A program made the translations under genes and the position numbers. A stretch of 64,000 nt of DNA from an uncultured Collinsella sp. (lineage in GTDB: Bacteria; Actinomycetota; Coriobacteriia; Coriobacteriales; Coriobacteriaceae). This document shows, in pieces, positions 53,899 to 64,000 of the stretch. The notes below the pieces were generated by a model. It did no database searches. It saw only the letters and a program-made list of their open reading frames with translations, and was not told the DNA's origin. Positions within the stretch are counted from its first letter, which is position 1. Every line of letters starts with the position of its first letter. The DNA is taken from positions 1 to 64,000 of the forward strand of contig UQIN01000014.1 of NCBI GenBank assembly GCA_900541035.1, given 5' to 3'.

Positions 53899-54000
53899 GG
53901 ACTGTCCCAAGCTGCCGGCAGGAAAGGAACGTCCCCAAGTGCCGGGTTTCCGCGGTCTTCAGCGTTTCTCATGAACAGTTACCTCAATAGCAAAAGCCCC
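53899..54000 (+). repeat. 102-bp repeat, copy 2
   Basis: This nearly repeats 47995-48096, including the ATGAACAG...CCTCAATA segment before the terminator. Divergence is concentrated in the second half. Confidence 0.8.
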
Positions 54001-54024
54001 GCAGTCGGAGCGGACTGCGGGGCT
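53995..54024 (-). terminator. Terminator of arcC
   Basis: AGCCCCGCAGTC and GACTGCGGGGCT pair exactly, followed on the minus strand by TTTTGC. It lies 66 bases past the carbamate kinase stop. Confidence 0.85.
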
Positions 54025-54089
54025 CATGAAGAGAGGCTAGTTTGCGGGCGCTTTGCCTGGCGCCCACGAGAGATACAACAGAGTAGAGA

Positions 54090-55052
54090 CTACTCGTGGA
54101 TGCGGGTACCGGAGAGGCCGGCCATGGTCTCGGCGGCCTTGTCCAGGGCGCCGATGATGCAGGTGCGGCCCTTGCGGGAACGGGCGAACTTGATGGCGGC
54201 GCGGACCTTGGGCTCCATGGAACCCTTGCCGAACTGGCCCTCGTCGGCCAGGCGCTCGGCCTCGTCGGCGGTGAGGTCCTCGAGCTCCTCCTGGTTGGGC
54301 TTGCCGAAGTTGATGGCGACATGCTCAACGGCGGTCAGCAGGAACAGAACGTCGGCGTCGCAGTCCTCGGCCAGCAGCTCGCCGCCCAGGTCCTTGTCGA
54401 TGACGGCGGGAACGCCCTTGTAGCAGCCCTTGTTCTCGTAGTCGCGGACGACGGGGATGCCGCCGCCACCGCAGGCGATGACGATGAACTCGTTGTCGAG
54501 CAGGTTGAGGATGGAGTCAGCCTCGACGATCTTCTTGGGATCGGGGGAAGCGACGACGCGACGCCAGCCGCGGCCGGAATCCTCGACGAAGACCTTGGAG
54601 GGATCCTCGGCCATGAACTCCTTGGCCTGCTCCTCGGTGTAGAAGGGGCCGATGGGCTTGGTCGGGTTCTTGAACGCGGGGTCGTCCGGATCGCACTCGA
54701 TCTGGGTGACGACGGTGGCGGCGTGCCAACGCTTATAGCGCTTGTGCATCTCGCGGCCAATGCCCTGCTGCAGGTGATAGCCAATGTAGCCCTGGGACAT
54801 GGCGCCGCACTCGGGCAGCGGCATCTCGGGGGTGCCGATGGCATCGTGGGCAGCGGCGAAGGCGTTCTGGATCATGCCGACCTGCGGGCCGTTGCCGTGG
54901 GTGATGATGATCTCGTTACCCTGCTCGATGAGGCCGAGGAGGGCGTGGGCGGTGTTGCTCACGGCCTCGATCTGCTCGACGGGGTTGTTGCCGAGGGCGT
55001 TGCCGCCGAGGGCGACGACAATACGATCGGGCTTGCCAAGAGGCTTAGACAT
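54090..55052 (-). CDS. arcC: Carbamate kinase
   Basis: This enzyme makes ATP from carbamoyl phosphate in fermentation of arginine, citrulline or purine-derived ureido compounds. The 320-residue protein has IVVALGGNALGNNPVEQ, IITHGNGPQVGM, CGGGGIPVV and VIDKDLGGELLA. Start ATG 55052 has GAAAGGA upstream. No arcA or arcB gene is adjacent; the divergent DUF3830 gene, a family often near ureide or hydantoin genes, may be relevant. Confidence 0.93.
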   Translation of the reverse strand: MSKPLGKPDRIVVALGGNALGNNPVEQIEAVSNTAHALLGLIEQGNEIIITHGNGPQVGMIQNAFAAAHDAIGTPEMPLPECGAMSQGYIGYHLQQGIGREMHKRYKRWHAATVVTQIECDPDDPAFKNPTKPIGPFYTEEQAKEFMAEDPSKVFVEDSGRGWRRVVASPDPKKIVEADSILNLLDNEFIVIACGGGGIPVVRDYENKGCYKGVPAVIDKDLGGELLAEDCDADVLFLLTAVEHVAINFGKPNQEELEDLTADEAERLADEGQFGKGSMEPKVRAAIKFARSRKGRTCIIGALDKAAETMAGLSGTRIHE

Positions 55053-55654
55053 TGCTGGAATCCTTTCTGTAAAAGGCCTACAACCCATTAATAGCCCGCG
55101 TCCGTGCGATACGCGAGTTTATTAAGGTTTATATTCTCTTTATCGCTCATTTTATTCATTTTGAAAATAGTTGAACGGTGAACGGTCGCTTTTACCCGCC
55201 CAGCGTAAAGAAGCCCAGCTCAAGCATATCTACGTCATTTACGTGCAACTTTATTTTAATAGAGCAGGGATTAGACCAGATTATGCAAACTATATCTTTG
55301 CTAAACACAAAACGGGCAGCGCACTATCTTACTCGCACTATACGAGATTCTATGCACTTATTGGACGAGTATGCAGCCCTGCAATAACATGGCGTTTTTC
55401 ATCCAACTTAAGGAATAGACGAGCGCCCATACCGCGCGTCGGCCGGCAGCCGGCGAGCCGTCTCGTCGGTTGCCGCTTCCAGAAAATCAAAAACTGATAT
55501 TGCGCGCGCAATTGCTGCATGGTACTTTAGCGAAGAACAGCGCGGGCTGGGGCGACAGAGATTTGTCGTGAAGTTTGGGTTCGGCGACCCCGCTGCTGTC
55601 TTCTCCTTATCCGCCAGCGAACCCCTTGAGCGACGGATTGAGGAGGTCCTTACT
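55053..55654. promoter_or_regulatory. Divergent 600-bp gap, no supported gene
   Basis: The part 55090-55390 is AT-rich and should hold the arcC promoter. Two open frames (55171-55497 and 55178-55387, both +) lack ribosome binding sites and similarity. The part 55400-55640 is GC-rich without a recognisable gene. Confidence 0.4.
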
Positions 55655-56071
55655 ATGACAAAAATGCTCAAGATCACGCTGAATGGCGAGACGTTTCTCG
55701 CCGACATGCTCTGGGACAAGGCTCCCGAGGCATGCAAGCTGTTCGAATCATCCTGTCCAGTCGAGTCACGTATCTTTTCGGCCAAGATCTGCGATGCCGA
55801 GGTAACCTATCCTGTCTCGGGCCCCATCGCCAATTACGAGCACATCGAGAACCCCGTCTTTCACGAGCCAGCGGGCGCCGTGAGCTGGTATGGCGGATGG
55901 TCGTCAATCTGCATCTTCTTTGACGTGTGCGAGCCCTTTGGCACCTGCAACATGTTCGCCCGCATCTGCGAAGCCGACCGCGAGCGTTTTGCCGCCGCCT
56001 GCCGCAATGTCTGGGACAACCAGGGCATGTACATTAAAAACGAAATCGTCGAGATCGAAACGGAGGCCTAA
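55655..56071 (+). CDS. DUF3830 family protein (cyclophilin-like fold)
   Basis: This 138-residue protein matches DUF3830, a cyclophilin-like family, in KITLNGETFLADMLWDKAPE, ACKLFES and GAVSWYGGWSSICIFFDVCEPFG. Start ATG 55655 has GAGGAGG eight bases upstream; the frame is open for 29 more codons. The next gene starts three bases after its stop. DUF3830 genes often accompany hydrolases of cyclic ureides, but the function is not known. Confidence 0.75.
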   Translation: MTKMLKITLNGETFLADMLWDKAPEACKLFESSCPVESRIFSAKICDAEVTYPVSGPIANYEHIENPVFHEPAGAVSWYGGWSSICIFFDVCEPFGTCNMFARICEADRERFAAACRNVWDNQGMYIKNEIVEIETEA

Positions 56072-56073
56072 AG

Positions 56074-56598
56074 ATGATGGATATCAACAATCTGCTCACG
56101 CTCGACCTTGCCGAGTACACCACTGCACTTGAGGCCCTCGCCGATCAAATGATGCTCGAGGAACCGCGTGACATCGACTACATGCGCCGCCGCAAACTCG
56201 ACACCGGCCGCGAATTCGCCGTCTGGAACTTCACCGTCGGTTACTGCATGAACGCCGCCGACGCCCTCTCCCTCCTGCGAGCCCAGGCCAACGAAAACGC
56301 CAACGACGGCACCGCCGACCTCGCAACGATCAAAAACAGTGCCGCACGCCTGTGCGACTGGTTCTCGGGCGCCTTCGACGTCACCGGCAAAATGGATGAC
56401 ACCACGGCAATCCTCGCCCACAGCCGCGACCTCTACGCCCAGGTAGAGACTCACGAACAGTTTGCAGCCCTCACCCGCGCCACCGAGCGCTATCTGGTCC
56501 AGCTCCAATTTTGGGTTGATCGCCAGATTCCCTGGCCGGCCATCAGCGACCTCGTCCACGGCTACCGCCTACGCACGGAGTCCGGCGAGACAAGGTAA
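56074..56598 (+). CDS. Hypothetical protein in operon with DUF3830
   Basis: This 174-residue protein is not one I recognise. It is acidic and predicted mostly helical, with no signal peptide or transmembrane helix. Features include RRRKLDTGREFAVWNFTVGY and the C-terminal YLVQLQFWVDRQIPWPAIS. It starts two bases after the DUF3830 stop, so the two are co-translated and probably act together. Confidence 0.7.
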   Translation: MMDINNLLTLDLAEYTTALEALADQMMLEEPRDIDYMRRRKLDTGREFAVWNFTVGYCMNAADALSLLRAQANENANDGTADLATIKNSAARLCDWFSGAFDVTGKMDDTTAILAHSRDLYAQVETHEQFAALTRATERYLVQLQFWVDRQIPWPAISDLVHGYRLRTESGETR

Positions 56599-56741
56599 CC
56601 AAGCAAGCAGCACCGACAACACCCCACCATCGGGATCCAAAGTAAGAATCAGAGGGCTGGAGACGCACCCAGCAGCGTCCCCAGCCCCTTCGCAAAGTAG
56701 AGCACTGTTTCAGTGGCTTTGAGGCCTATTCGAACCTTTGC

Positions 56742-56827
56742 TATCTCCCAATTTTTGTATATTTACGACAATATTATCTGCCAATTTTTGTATGATTTTA
56801 GGCGATTCTATCTGTTAATTTTTGTCA
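56742..56827 (+). promoter_or_regulatory. Three iterons upstream of the AAA_14 ATPase gene
   Basis: TATCTCCCAATTTTTGTAT (56742-56760), TATCTGCCAATTTTTGTAT (56775-56793) and TATCTGTTAATTTTTGTCA (56809-56827) are 33 and 34 bases apart, about three helical turns. The last ends 12 bases before the ATG. They probably bind a regulator, possibly the gene's own product. Confidence 0.75.
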
Positions 56828-56839
56828 TTTGGGGGTTTA

Positions 56840-58201
56840 ATGCTACGCCGTAAGGTCACTGATAGGCTTTTGAGCTGGAAGAATAACTCCAATAAGGCAT
56901 TACTCGTTACTGGTGCGCGTCAGATTGGCAAGAGCTATGCGATTCGCGCGTTTGGAAAAAGCAACTACGCGTCGTATTTTGAGGTCAATTTACTACTCGA
57001 TGTCGAAGCAAGGAATGCACTTGTTGGCGCAAAGAACTCCGTTGACTTTATCAACCGCGTAGCCCTTCTTGCGGATGCGCCGCTTGTTGAGGGCGATACG
57101 CTTGTCTTTGTCGATGAGATTCAGGAGTATCCGCAGATCGTTACACTCATGAAGGCGTTGGTCGAGGATGGGCGCTTTAGCTATGTCTTCTCGGGGTCTA
57201 TGCTTGGGACTGAGTTTAAGGGGATCTCTTCTTTTCCGGTGGGGTATGTAGAGCACATTGTTATGCGCCCGATGGATTTTGAAGAGTTTTGTTGGGCAAA
57301 CAGCGTCAGCGAGAATGTGCTTGCAGGCATTCGCAGCTGCCTTGTCGAGAAACATCCTGTCGAAAACTATATTCATGAGGCGATGCTCAAGAACTATAGA
57401 GCTTATATCGTTTGCGGCGGCATGCCGGAGGTCGTTCAGAATTATATTGATTCGGGTTATTCGCTCGTGAGCACACGTGAGCTTCAAACTCAGCTGGTCG
57501 ATCAGTACAAAAGCGATATCTCAAAATATGCATCGACTCGAGCGTTTAACGTTCGGTCGATTTTTGAGCAAATTCCCGTTCAGCTTGAGGCGGAGTCTCA
57601 TCGCTTTGTTGTTTCGTCTCTGGGTGAGGGAGCTCGCCTTAAAAAATATGAGCAGGATTTCCTGTGGCTTGTTAACGCAGGTGTTGGATTGATGGTCGCC
57701 AGGGTGACGGAGCCACGGAGTCCTCTCAAGAGGACGGAGAAAACGACAGCCTTCAAACTATACGAGTCTGATACAGGCATGCTCGCATCGCGATACCCTG
57801 GCAGCACTGCACGCGCTGTCTATCTTGATATGAAAACTCCCAACCTTGGTGGTCTCTATGAGAACGTGGTCGCGCAGGAACTCGTTGCCCTCGGGGCGGA
57901 TGCATGGTACTACCAAACGCGTGAGGTCGGTGAAGTTGACTTTGTGATCGAAGGCGTCCACGGTCATGTTGTCCCAATCGAGGTCAAATCGGGCAAGAAA
58001 GTTCGAGCGCATGCGGCCCTCGATCGTCTGATGAGTGTGGGCGAGTACAAAATTCCCGAGGCCGTTGTACTGAGCCACGAGAATCTCAGCAAAGAGGGCA
58101 AGATTCTGTACGTTCCAATCTACATGACGTTTTGTCTCGATGAGTTTATGGAAAAGGATGACCCCAATAACGATTTCTCGTTCGCACCCATATCTCTCTA
58201 G
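56840..58201 (+). CDS. AAA_14 ATPase with C-terminal DUF4143
   Basis: This 453-residue protein has an N-terminal AAA domain with Walker A VTGARQIGKS (residues 23-32) and Walker B LVFVDEIQEYP (near 88-98). The C-terminal DUF4143 region has a nuclease-like motif (GEVDFVIEG, VVPIEVKSGK) of the PD-(D/E)XK type. Such genes are common and variable in gut bacteria; their role is unknown and may involve defence or mobile DNA. Start ATG 56840 has GGGGG upstream. Codon use and base composition are more AT-rich than neighbours, so transfer is likely. Confidence 0.88.
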   Translation: MLRRKVTDRLLSWKNNSNKALLVTGARQIGKSYAIRAFGKSNYASYFEVNLLLDVEARNALVGAKNSVDFINRVALLADAPLVEGDTLVFVDEIQEYPQIVTLMKALVEDGRFSYVFSGSMLGTEFKGISSFPVGYVEHIVMRPMDFEEFCWANSVSENVLAGIRSCLVEKHPVENYIHEAMLKNYRAYIVCGGMPEVVQNYIDSGYSLVSTRELQTQLVDQYKSDISKYASTRAFNVRSIFEQIPVQLEAESHRFVVSSLGEGARLKKYEQDFLWLVNAGVGLMVARVTEPRSPLKRTEKTTAFKLYESDTGMLASRYPGSTARAVYLDMKTPNLGGLYENVVAQELVALGADAWYYQTREVGEVDFVIEGVHGHVVPIEVKSGKKVRAHAALDRLMSVGEYKIPEAVVLSHENLSKEGKILYVPIYMTFCLDEFMEKDDPNNDFSFAPISL

Positions 58202-58262
58202 CCATTTGAATCCGCAATCCAGCCCCGCCCACGCATCAATGCATTTCCCAAGGTGCTGCGCG

Positions 58263-58365
58263 TTTCGCGGCAAAGCCGCGAAAAAGCAAAGAGATAAGAA
58301 GCCGCAACAACCACGCCCCCATCCACCCCCAAAGTAACGCGTGGTTTCGCGGCAAAGCCGCGAAA
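58263..58365. repeat. Pair of identical 21-bp palindromic repeats
   Basis: TTTCGCGGC-AAA-GCCGCGAAA occurs at 58263-58283 and 58345-58365, 82 bases apart. Each copy is a perfect 9-bp stem with an AAA loop. Between them AACCACG and CGTGGTT form another possible stem. Confidence 0.85.
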
Positions 58366-58436
58366 CAGCGAAGGGGACGGAACGCCCGACCAGCTACGTC
58401 CTTCATCCGCCCACACAATCCGAGGACGTAGTCGTA

Positions 58437-58561
58437 GCAGGATCTGAGGGCTAACCTTCGCGGACATTCCGCAGGACGAAAGAACCCCCGCCGCACGTAG
58501 TGCGCAGCGGGGGTTCTTTCATGTCCGAGGACGTCCGCGAAGGTCAGCCCTCAGATCCTGC
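58437..58561. terminator. Very long two-level hairpin between convergent genes
   Basis: Outer arms 58437-58465 and 58533-58561 pair over 28 of 29 bases. Inner arms GAAAGAACCCCCGC (58478-58491) and its exact complement (58507-58520) enclose a 15-base loop. The inner stem with TTCTTTC is a plausible bidirectional terminator for nifJ (-) and the ATPase gene (+). The outer stem is far longer than a terminator needs. Confidence 0.85.
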
Positions 58562-58571
58562 GGTGGGAGAC

Positions 58572-62111
<3,540 letters not shown>

Positions 62112-62590
62112 ATACCCCTCTCCTCTCATATAGGTATACAGGCCCCGGCGATCGCCGGGATGTTGGCGTGATGGGATTTACGCTGTTGCTTCCAATCATC
62201 TGGCAGGCAGGCTCAGCAGCAGGTACGTGGCGTGGAGAGAAGACATGCCGAGGCGAGGGCCAGCTGATGCGCCCCACAGACCCGACCGCCCGTCTTGCAC
62301 ATGACCGAGCGCCGCAAAGGCCGCATGCCGGATGCTCCCGGGCACGCCCCGGCGATGGGAAGCGCCCGCAACGGAAATCCGCATGCGGGTTTATTGTACC
62401 CCGCCGTCAAGTGTAATTTCGGCAAATATAGGTGGCCGGTAAAGGTTTACCTCGGGTGACTATTGTGCGCCCGGCACCGACGGGCACAGTCCCCTGGAAC
62501 CCCACAGCAGTTGCGGTGAAATAGGGAGTGTTTTTGCTGTTAACGGCCTTAATCAGTCCCTATTTCACCGCAAGTTATTGGGGGGATGAG
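62112..62590. other. nifJ upstream region with a 17-bp inverted repeat
   Basis: No gene is seen. TTGCGGTGAAATAGGGA (62511-62527) pairs exactly with 62557-62573 around a 29-base loop. It lies just past the stop of the FHA gene (minus strand) and may be its terminator. The rest should contain the nifJ promoter. Confidence 0.6.
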
Positions 62591-63085
62591 TTAGAGGGCA
62601 CCGAGGAGGATGGCGTAGGTGGTGGATTCGCCGAGTTTGAGCTCGTCACCGGGGCTGAGCCGGGCGGAGCGGCCGGGCTCTACTTGAATACACACACTCG
62701 TGGCCCCGTTTACCACCACGGTGCCGTTCGTGGACGACAGGTCCTCGACAAACCATGCGCCAGAATCGTCGCACCAGATATGGGCATGGCGGGCCGAGAC
62801 GTCGTCACCGACGTCGGTGATGTCGCCCTCCCCCGTTGCCAGCGCGCCGATCTCAACACCTTCCTCACTCGGCTGAATCCAGCGCGGGGCGCTCACCACG
62901 TAGCCGTTTTGCACGCGCAGCAGTCCCAGCGGATGCGCCGGCGCGACCTCGTGCTCGCCCGACTTGGAACCAAGGCGGGCGTGAGAGCAAACGGCATAGG
63001 GAACGAATCTTGCGGATGTACTCCTCGACGTCAGGCAGGTAAGCCCCACGAAGTCACCGGGGAGGCCCAAGCGGCCCGGCACCAC
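62591..63085 (-). CDS. FHA-domain protein, start uncertain, possibly truncated
   Basis: The C-terminal 90 residues form an FHA domain (EIGALATGEGDITDVGDDVS, ARHAHIW, VEDLSSTNGTVVVNG), which binds phosphothreonine. The first 65 residues have no match I know. The only starts are GTG codons near 63085 without a ribosome binding site, and the frame stays open upstream without a start. It may be the surviving C-terminal end of a longer protein, or the start may be further inside. A 17-bp inverted repeat follows the stop. Confidence 0.6.
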   Translation of the reverse strand: MVPGRLGLPGDFVGLTCLTSRSTSARFVPYAVCSHARLGSKSGEHEVAPAHPLGLLRVQNGYVVSAPRWIQPSEEGVEIGALATGEGDITDVGDDVSARHAHIWCDDSGAWFVEDLSSTNGTVVVNGATSVCIQVEPGRSARLSPGDELKLGESTTYAILLGAL

Positions 63086-63513
63086 TTCCAGATTCTGACC
63101 AGGGCGAGTCGTTCGCCGGTGGCTGAAGGCTCGCTCCCACCCAAAAGGGGAGATTCGCGTTGTTCCCCAATCGCTCTCGCATCTTTCATTTTGCTCGAGG
63201 TGGGCTATAAAAACTTTCCTGGTGAAAGGCGGCGATTGGTTTCCTTTCTTTCTAGAGGAGCGCGCCTGTAATCTGTTTTCATCCTAAATCAAGTTGAGAT
63301 CGGACCTTCCAGAGGCAAGTCGACTCAAACTGCGAGGCTCCATGTTGGAATAAAGAGCGCTGTCGAAGTGCCAACAACACAAAGCTTGCCAGTCTCAAAT
63401 AGAACCTTTTGGGAGTCCGATTGGGCCGCACACCGAATCCCCGCTGGTGGTTTTTTATAGCTGCGTAACAATAAACAAGGTTAGTGCCAGTCCAGCATGA
63501 AATTGAGGAACGT
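63086..63513. other. Gap before the radical SAM gene
   Basis: No secure gene is seen. AAGCTTGCCAGTCTCAAA near 63390-63407 resembles the 3' end of the 174-bp repeats (CAGCTTGCCGGTCTCAAA). A 30-codon frame from GTG 63368 to TAG 63460 has no ribosome binding site or cysteine. A weak stem followed by TTTTTT lies at 63431-63456. Confidence 0.35.
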
Positions 63514-64000
63514 ATGCATTTTTCCTCAGTAAGTGATCGTCGTTACTGCTTCGATGAGGTCACTCGCAATTGCTTTCAGGTTGACCAAGCATCAGAAGAT
63601 GCGCTTCGCATATTTGAAGCATCGGGAAGAACGGTCAACTCGAAGTTGCTAACAAAGTCACTTGCTGCGAAAGGCTACGACCAAACGACCATAGCAGAAC
63701 TTGAAGGCGACATTGATGAGTATCAACGATTGTCTGAGCGGACTTTCTTAACAAAAGACACGCCTCGAAAACTTAGATCCATCGAACTCCACGTTTCACA
63801 TGCATGCAACCTTGGTTGTAGTTACTGTTTTGCCGGTAAAGGAGATTATGGAACGTCTCCTCTGCTGATGACAGACGAGATAGCCTTCAAGGCGGTCGAC
63901 TACCTCGTCGCAAGTTCATCGGAAAACGAAACGCTTGCGATCGTCTTTTTTGTTGGGGAACCCATGATTAACGAGCCGCTGATATGGAAAACGGTCGACT
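63514..64000 (+). CDS. Radical SAM protein, RiPP-maturase-like, cut by window end
   Basis: The first 162 residues are present. An N-terminal domain of about 85 residues (YCFDEVTRNCFQVDQASEDA) precedes the radical SAM core with the cluster motif C98-NLG-C102-SY-C105 and a glycine-rich FFVGEPMINEPL motif. N-terminal extensions of this kind occur in SPASM-domain peptide maturases such as the SCIFF maturase; the C-terminal SPASM cysteines would lie beyond the window. GAGGAACGT precedes the ATG. Base composition is more AT-rich than the core block. The specific family is a guess; the radical SAM call is firm. Confidence 0.85.
   Translation, partial: MHFSSVSDRRYCFDEVTRNCFQVDQASEDALRIFEASGRTVNSKLLTKSLAAKGYDQTTIAELEGDIDEYQRLSERTFLTKDTPRKLRSIELHVSHACNLGCSYCFAGKGDYGTSPLLMTDEIAFKAVDYLVASSSENETLAIVFFVGEPMINEPLIWKTVD

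Noticed and set aside
55171..55497. Small plus-strand open frames upstream of the DUF3830 gene
   Set aside because: No ribosome binding site; composition changes abruptly within the frame from AT- to GC-rich DNA.
55408..55785. Minus-strand frame ending in an Ala/Arg-rich protein-like tail
   Set aside because: It overlaps the start of the well-supported DUF3830 gene and lacks a start signal.
63368..63460. 30-codon frame as a possible RiPP precursor
   Set aside because: GTG start without a binding site, no cysteine or leader-like pattern, and overlap with a terminator-like stem.

Overview
The window looks like chromosome of a gut Actinomycetota of the class Coriobacteriia, most likely Collinsella or a close relative. 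The reasons are its high GC content, actinobacterial-style gene pairs (small FHA protein plus MerR/FtsR regulator), recA-recX, lexA and nrdR neighbourhoods, a pyruvate:ferredoxin oxidoreductase of an anaerobe, and lactose/cellobiose-type PTS genes. The genus is an inference from gene content; no rRNA or tRNA gene was seen.

Layout. 1-4800 is accessory and partly decayed: the tail of a cut gene, a perfect 24-bp inverted repeat, two 174-bp direct repeats on either side of a small DUF1648 membrane protein, a shortened RHH antitoxin with an operator-like site, and a degraded ABC/two-component locus (ATPase without permease, response regulator without receiver, kinase with a pair of compensating frameshifts). 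4801-9646 (+) carries a CDP-alcohol phosphatidyltransferase, an FHA protein, an FtsR-like regulator, apt, an NlpC/P60 hydrolase and a DegV protein. 9720-16141 holds DUF1836, trxB, a lipid glycosyltransferase, two related stem-loop elements, dut, nrdR and a divergent SOS pair (LysM protein / lexA) with three LexA boxes.

16126-35184 (-) is a long conserved housekeeping block. In transcription order it reads: metallophosphoesterase, rnj, ftsK, rodZ-like, yajQ, rimO, pgsA, cinA/pncC, recA (LexA box inside the promoter spacer), recX, rny, a GHKL ATPase, spoVS, miaB, miaA, hflX. It joins DNA translocation, RNA decay, tRNA and ribosomal-protein methylthiolation, phospholipid synthesis and DNA repair. 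35281-46300 (-) carries two LytS/LytTR two-component systems, a glycosyltransferase, a UMF1-type MFS transporter, a zinc-dependent phospholipase C-like protein, and an amidohydrolase with an APC permease.

46661-58201 is more variable: a C39-like peptidase; repeat-rich intergenic DNA; a complete beta-glucoside PTS operon (PRD regulator split by a frameshift, then IIA, IIB, IIC and a GH1 phospho-beta-glucosidase); carbamate kinase; a DUF3830 protein with an unknown partner; and an AAA_14/DUF4143 ATPase preceded by three iterons. 58572-62111 is nifJ, followed by an isolated FHA protein and, at the right edge, the start of a radical SAM protein resembling RiPP maturases.

The most unusual structure is a pair of elements between the glycosyltransferase and dut. 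They share almost the same loop sequence but have different, fully paired stems, and each sits just after a stop codon in the same orientation relative to its gene.
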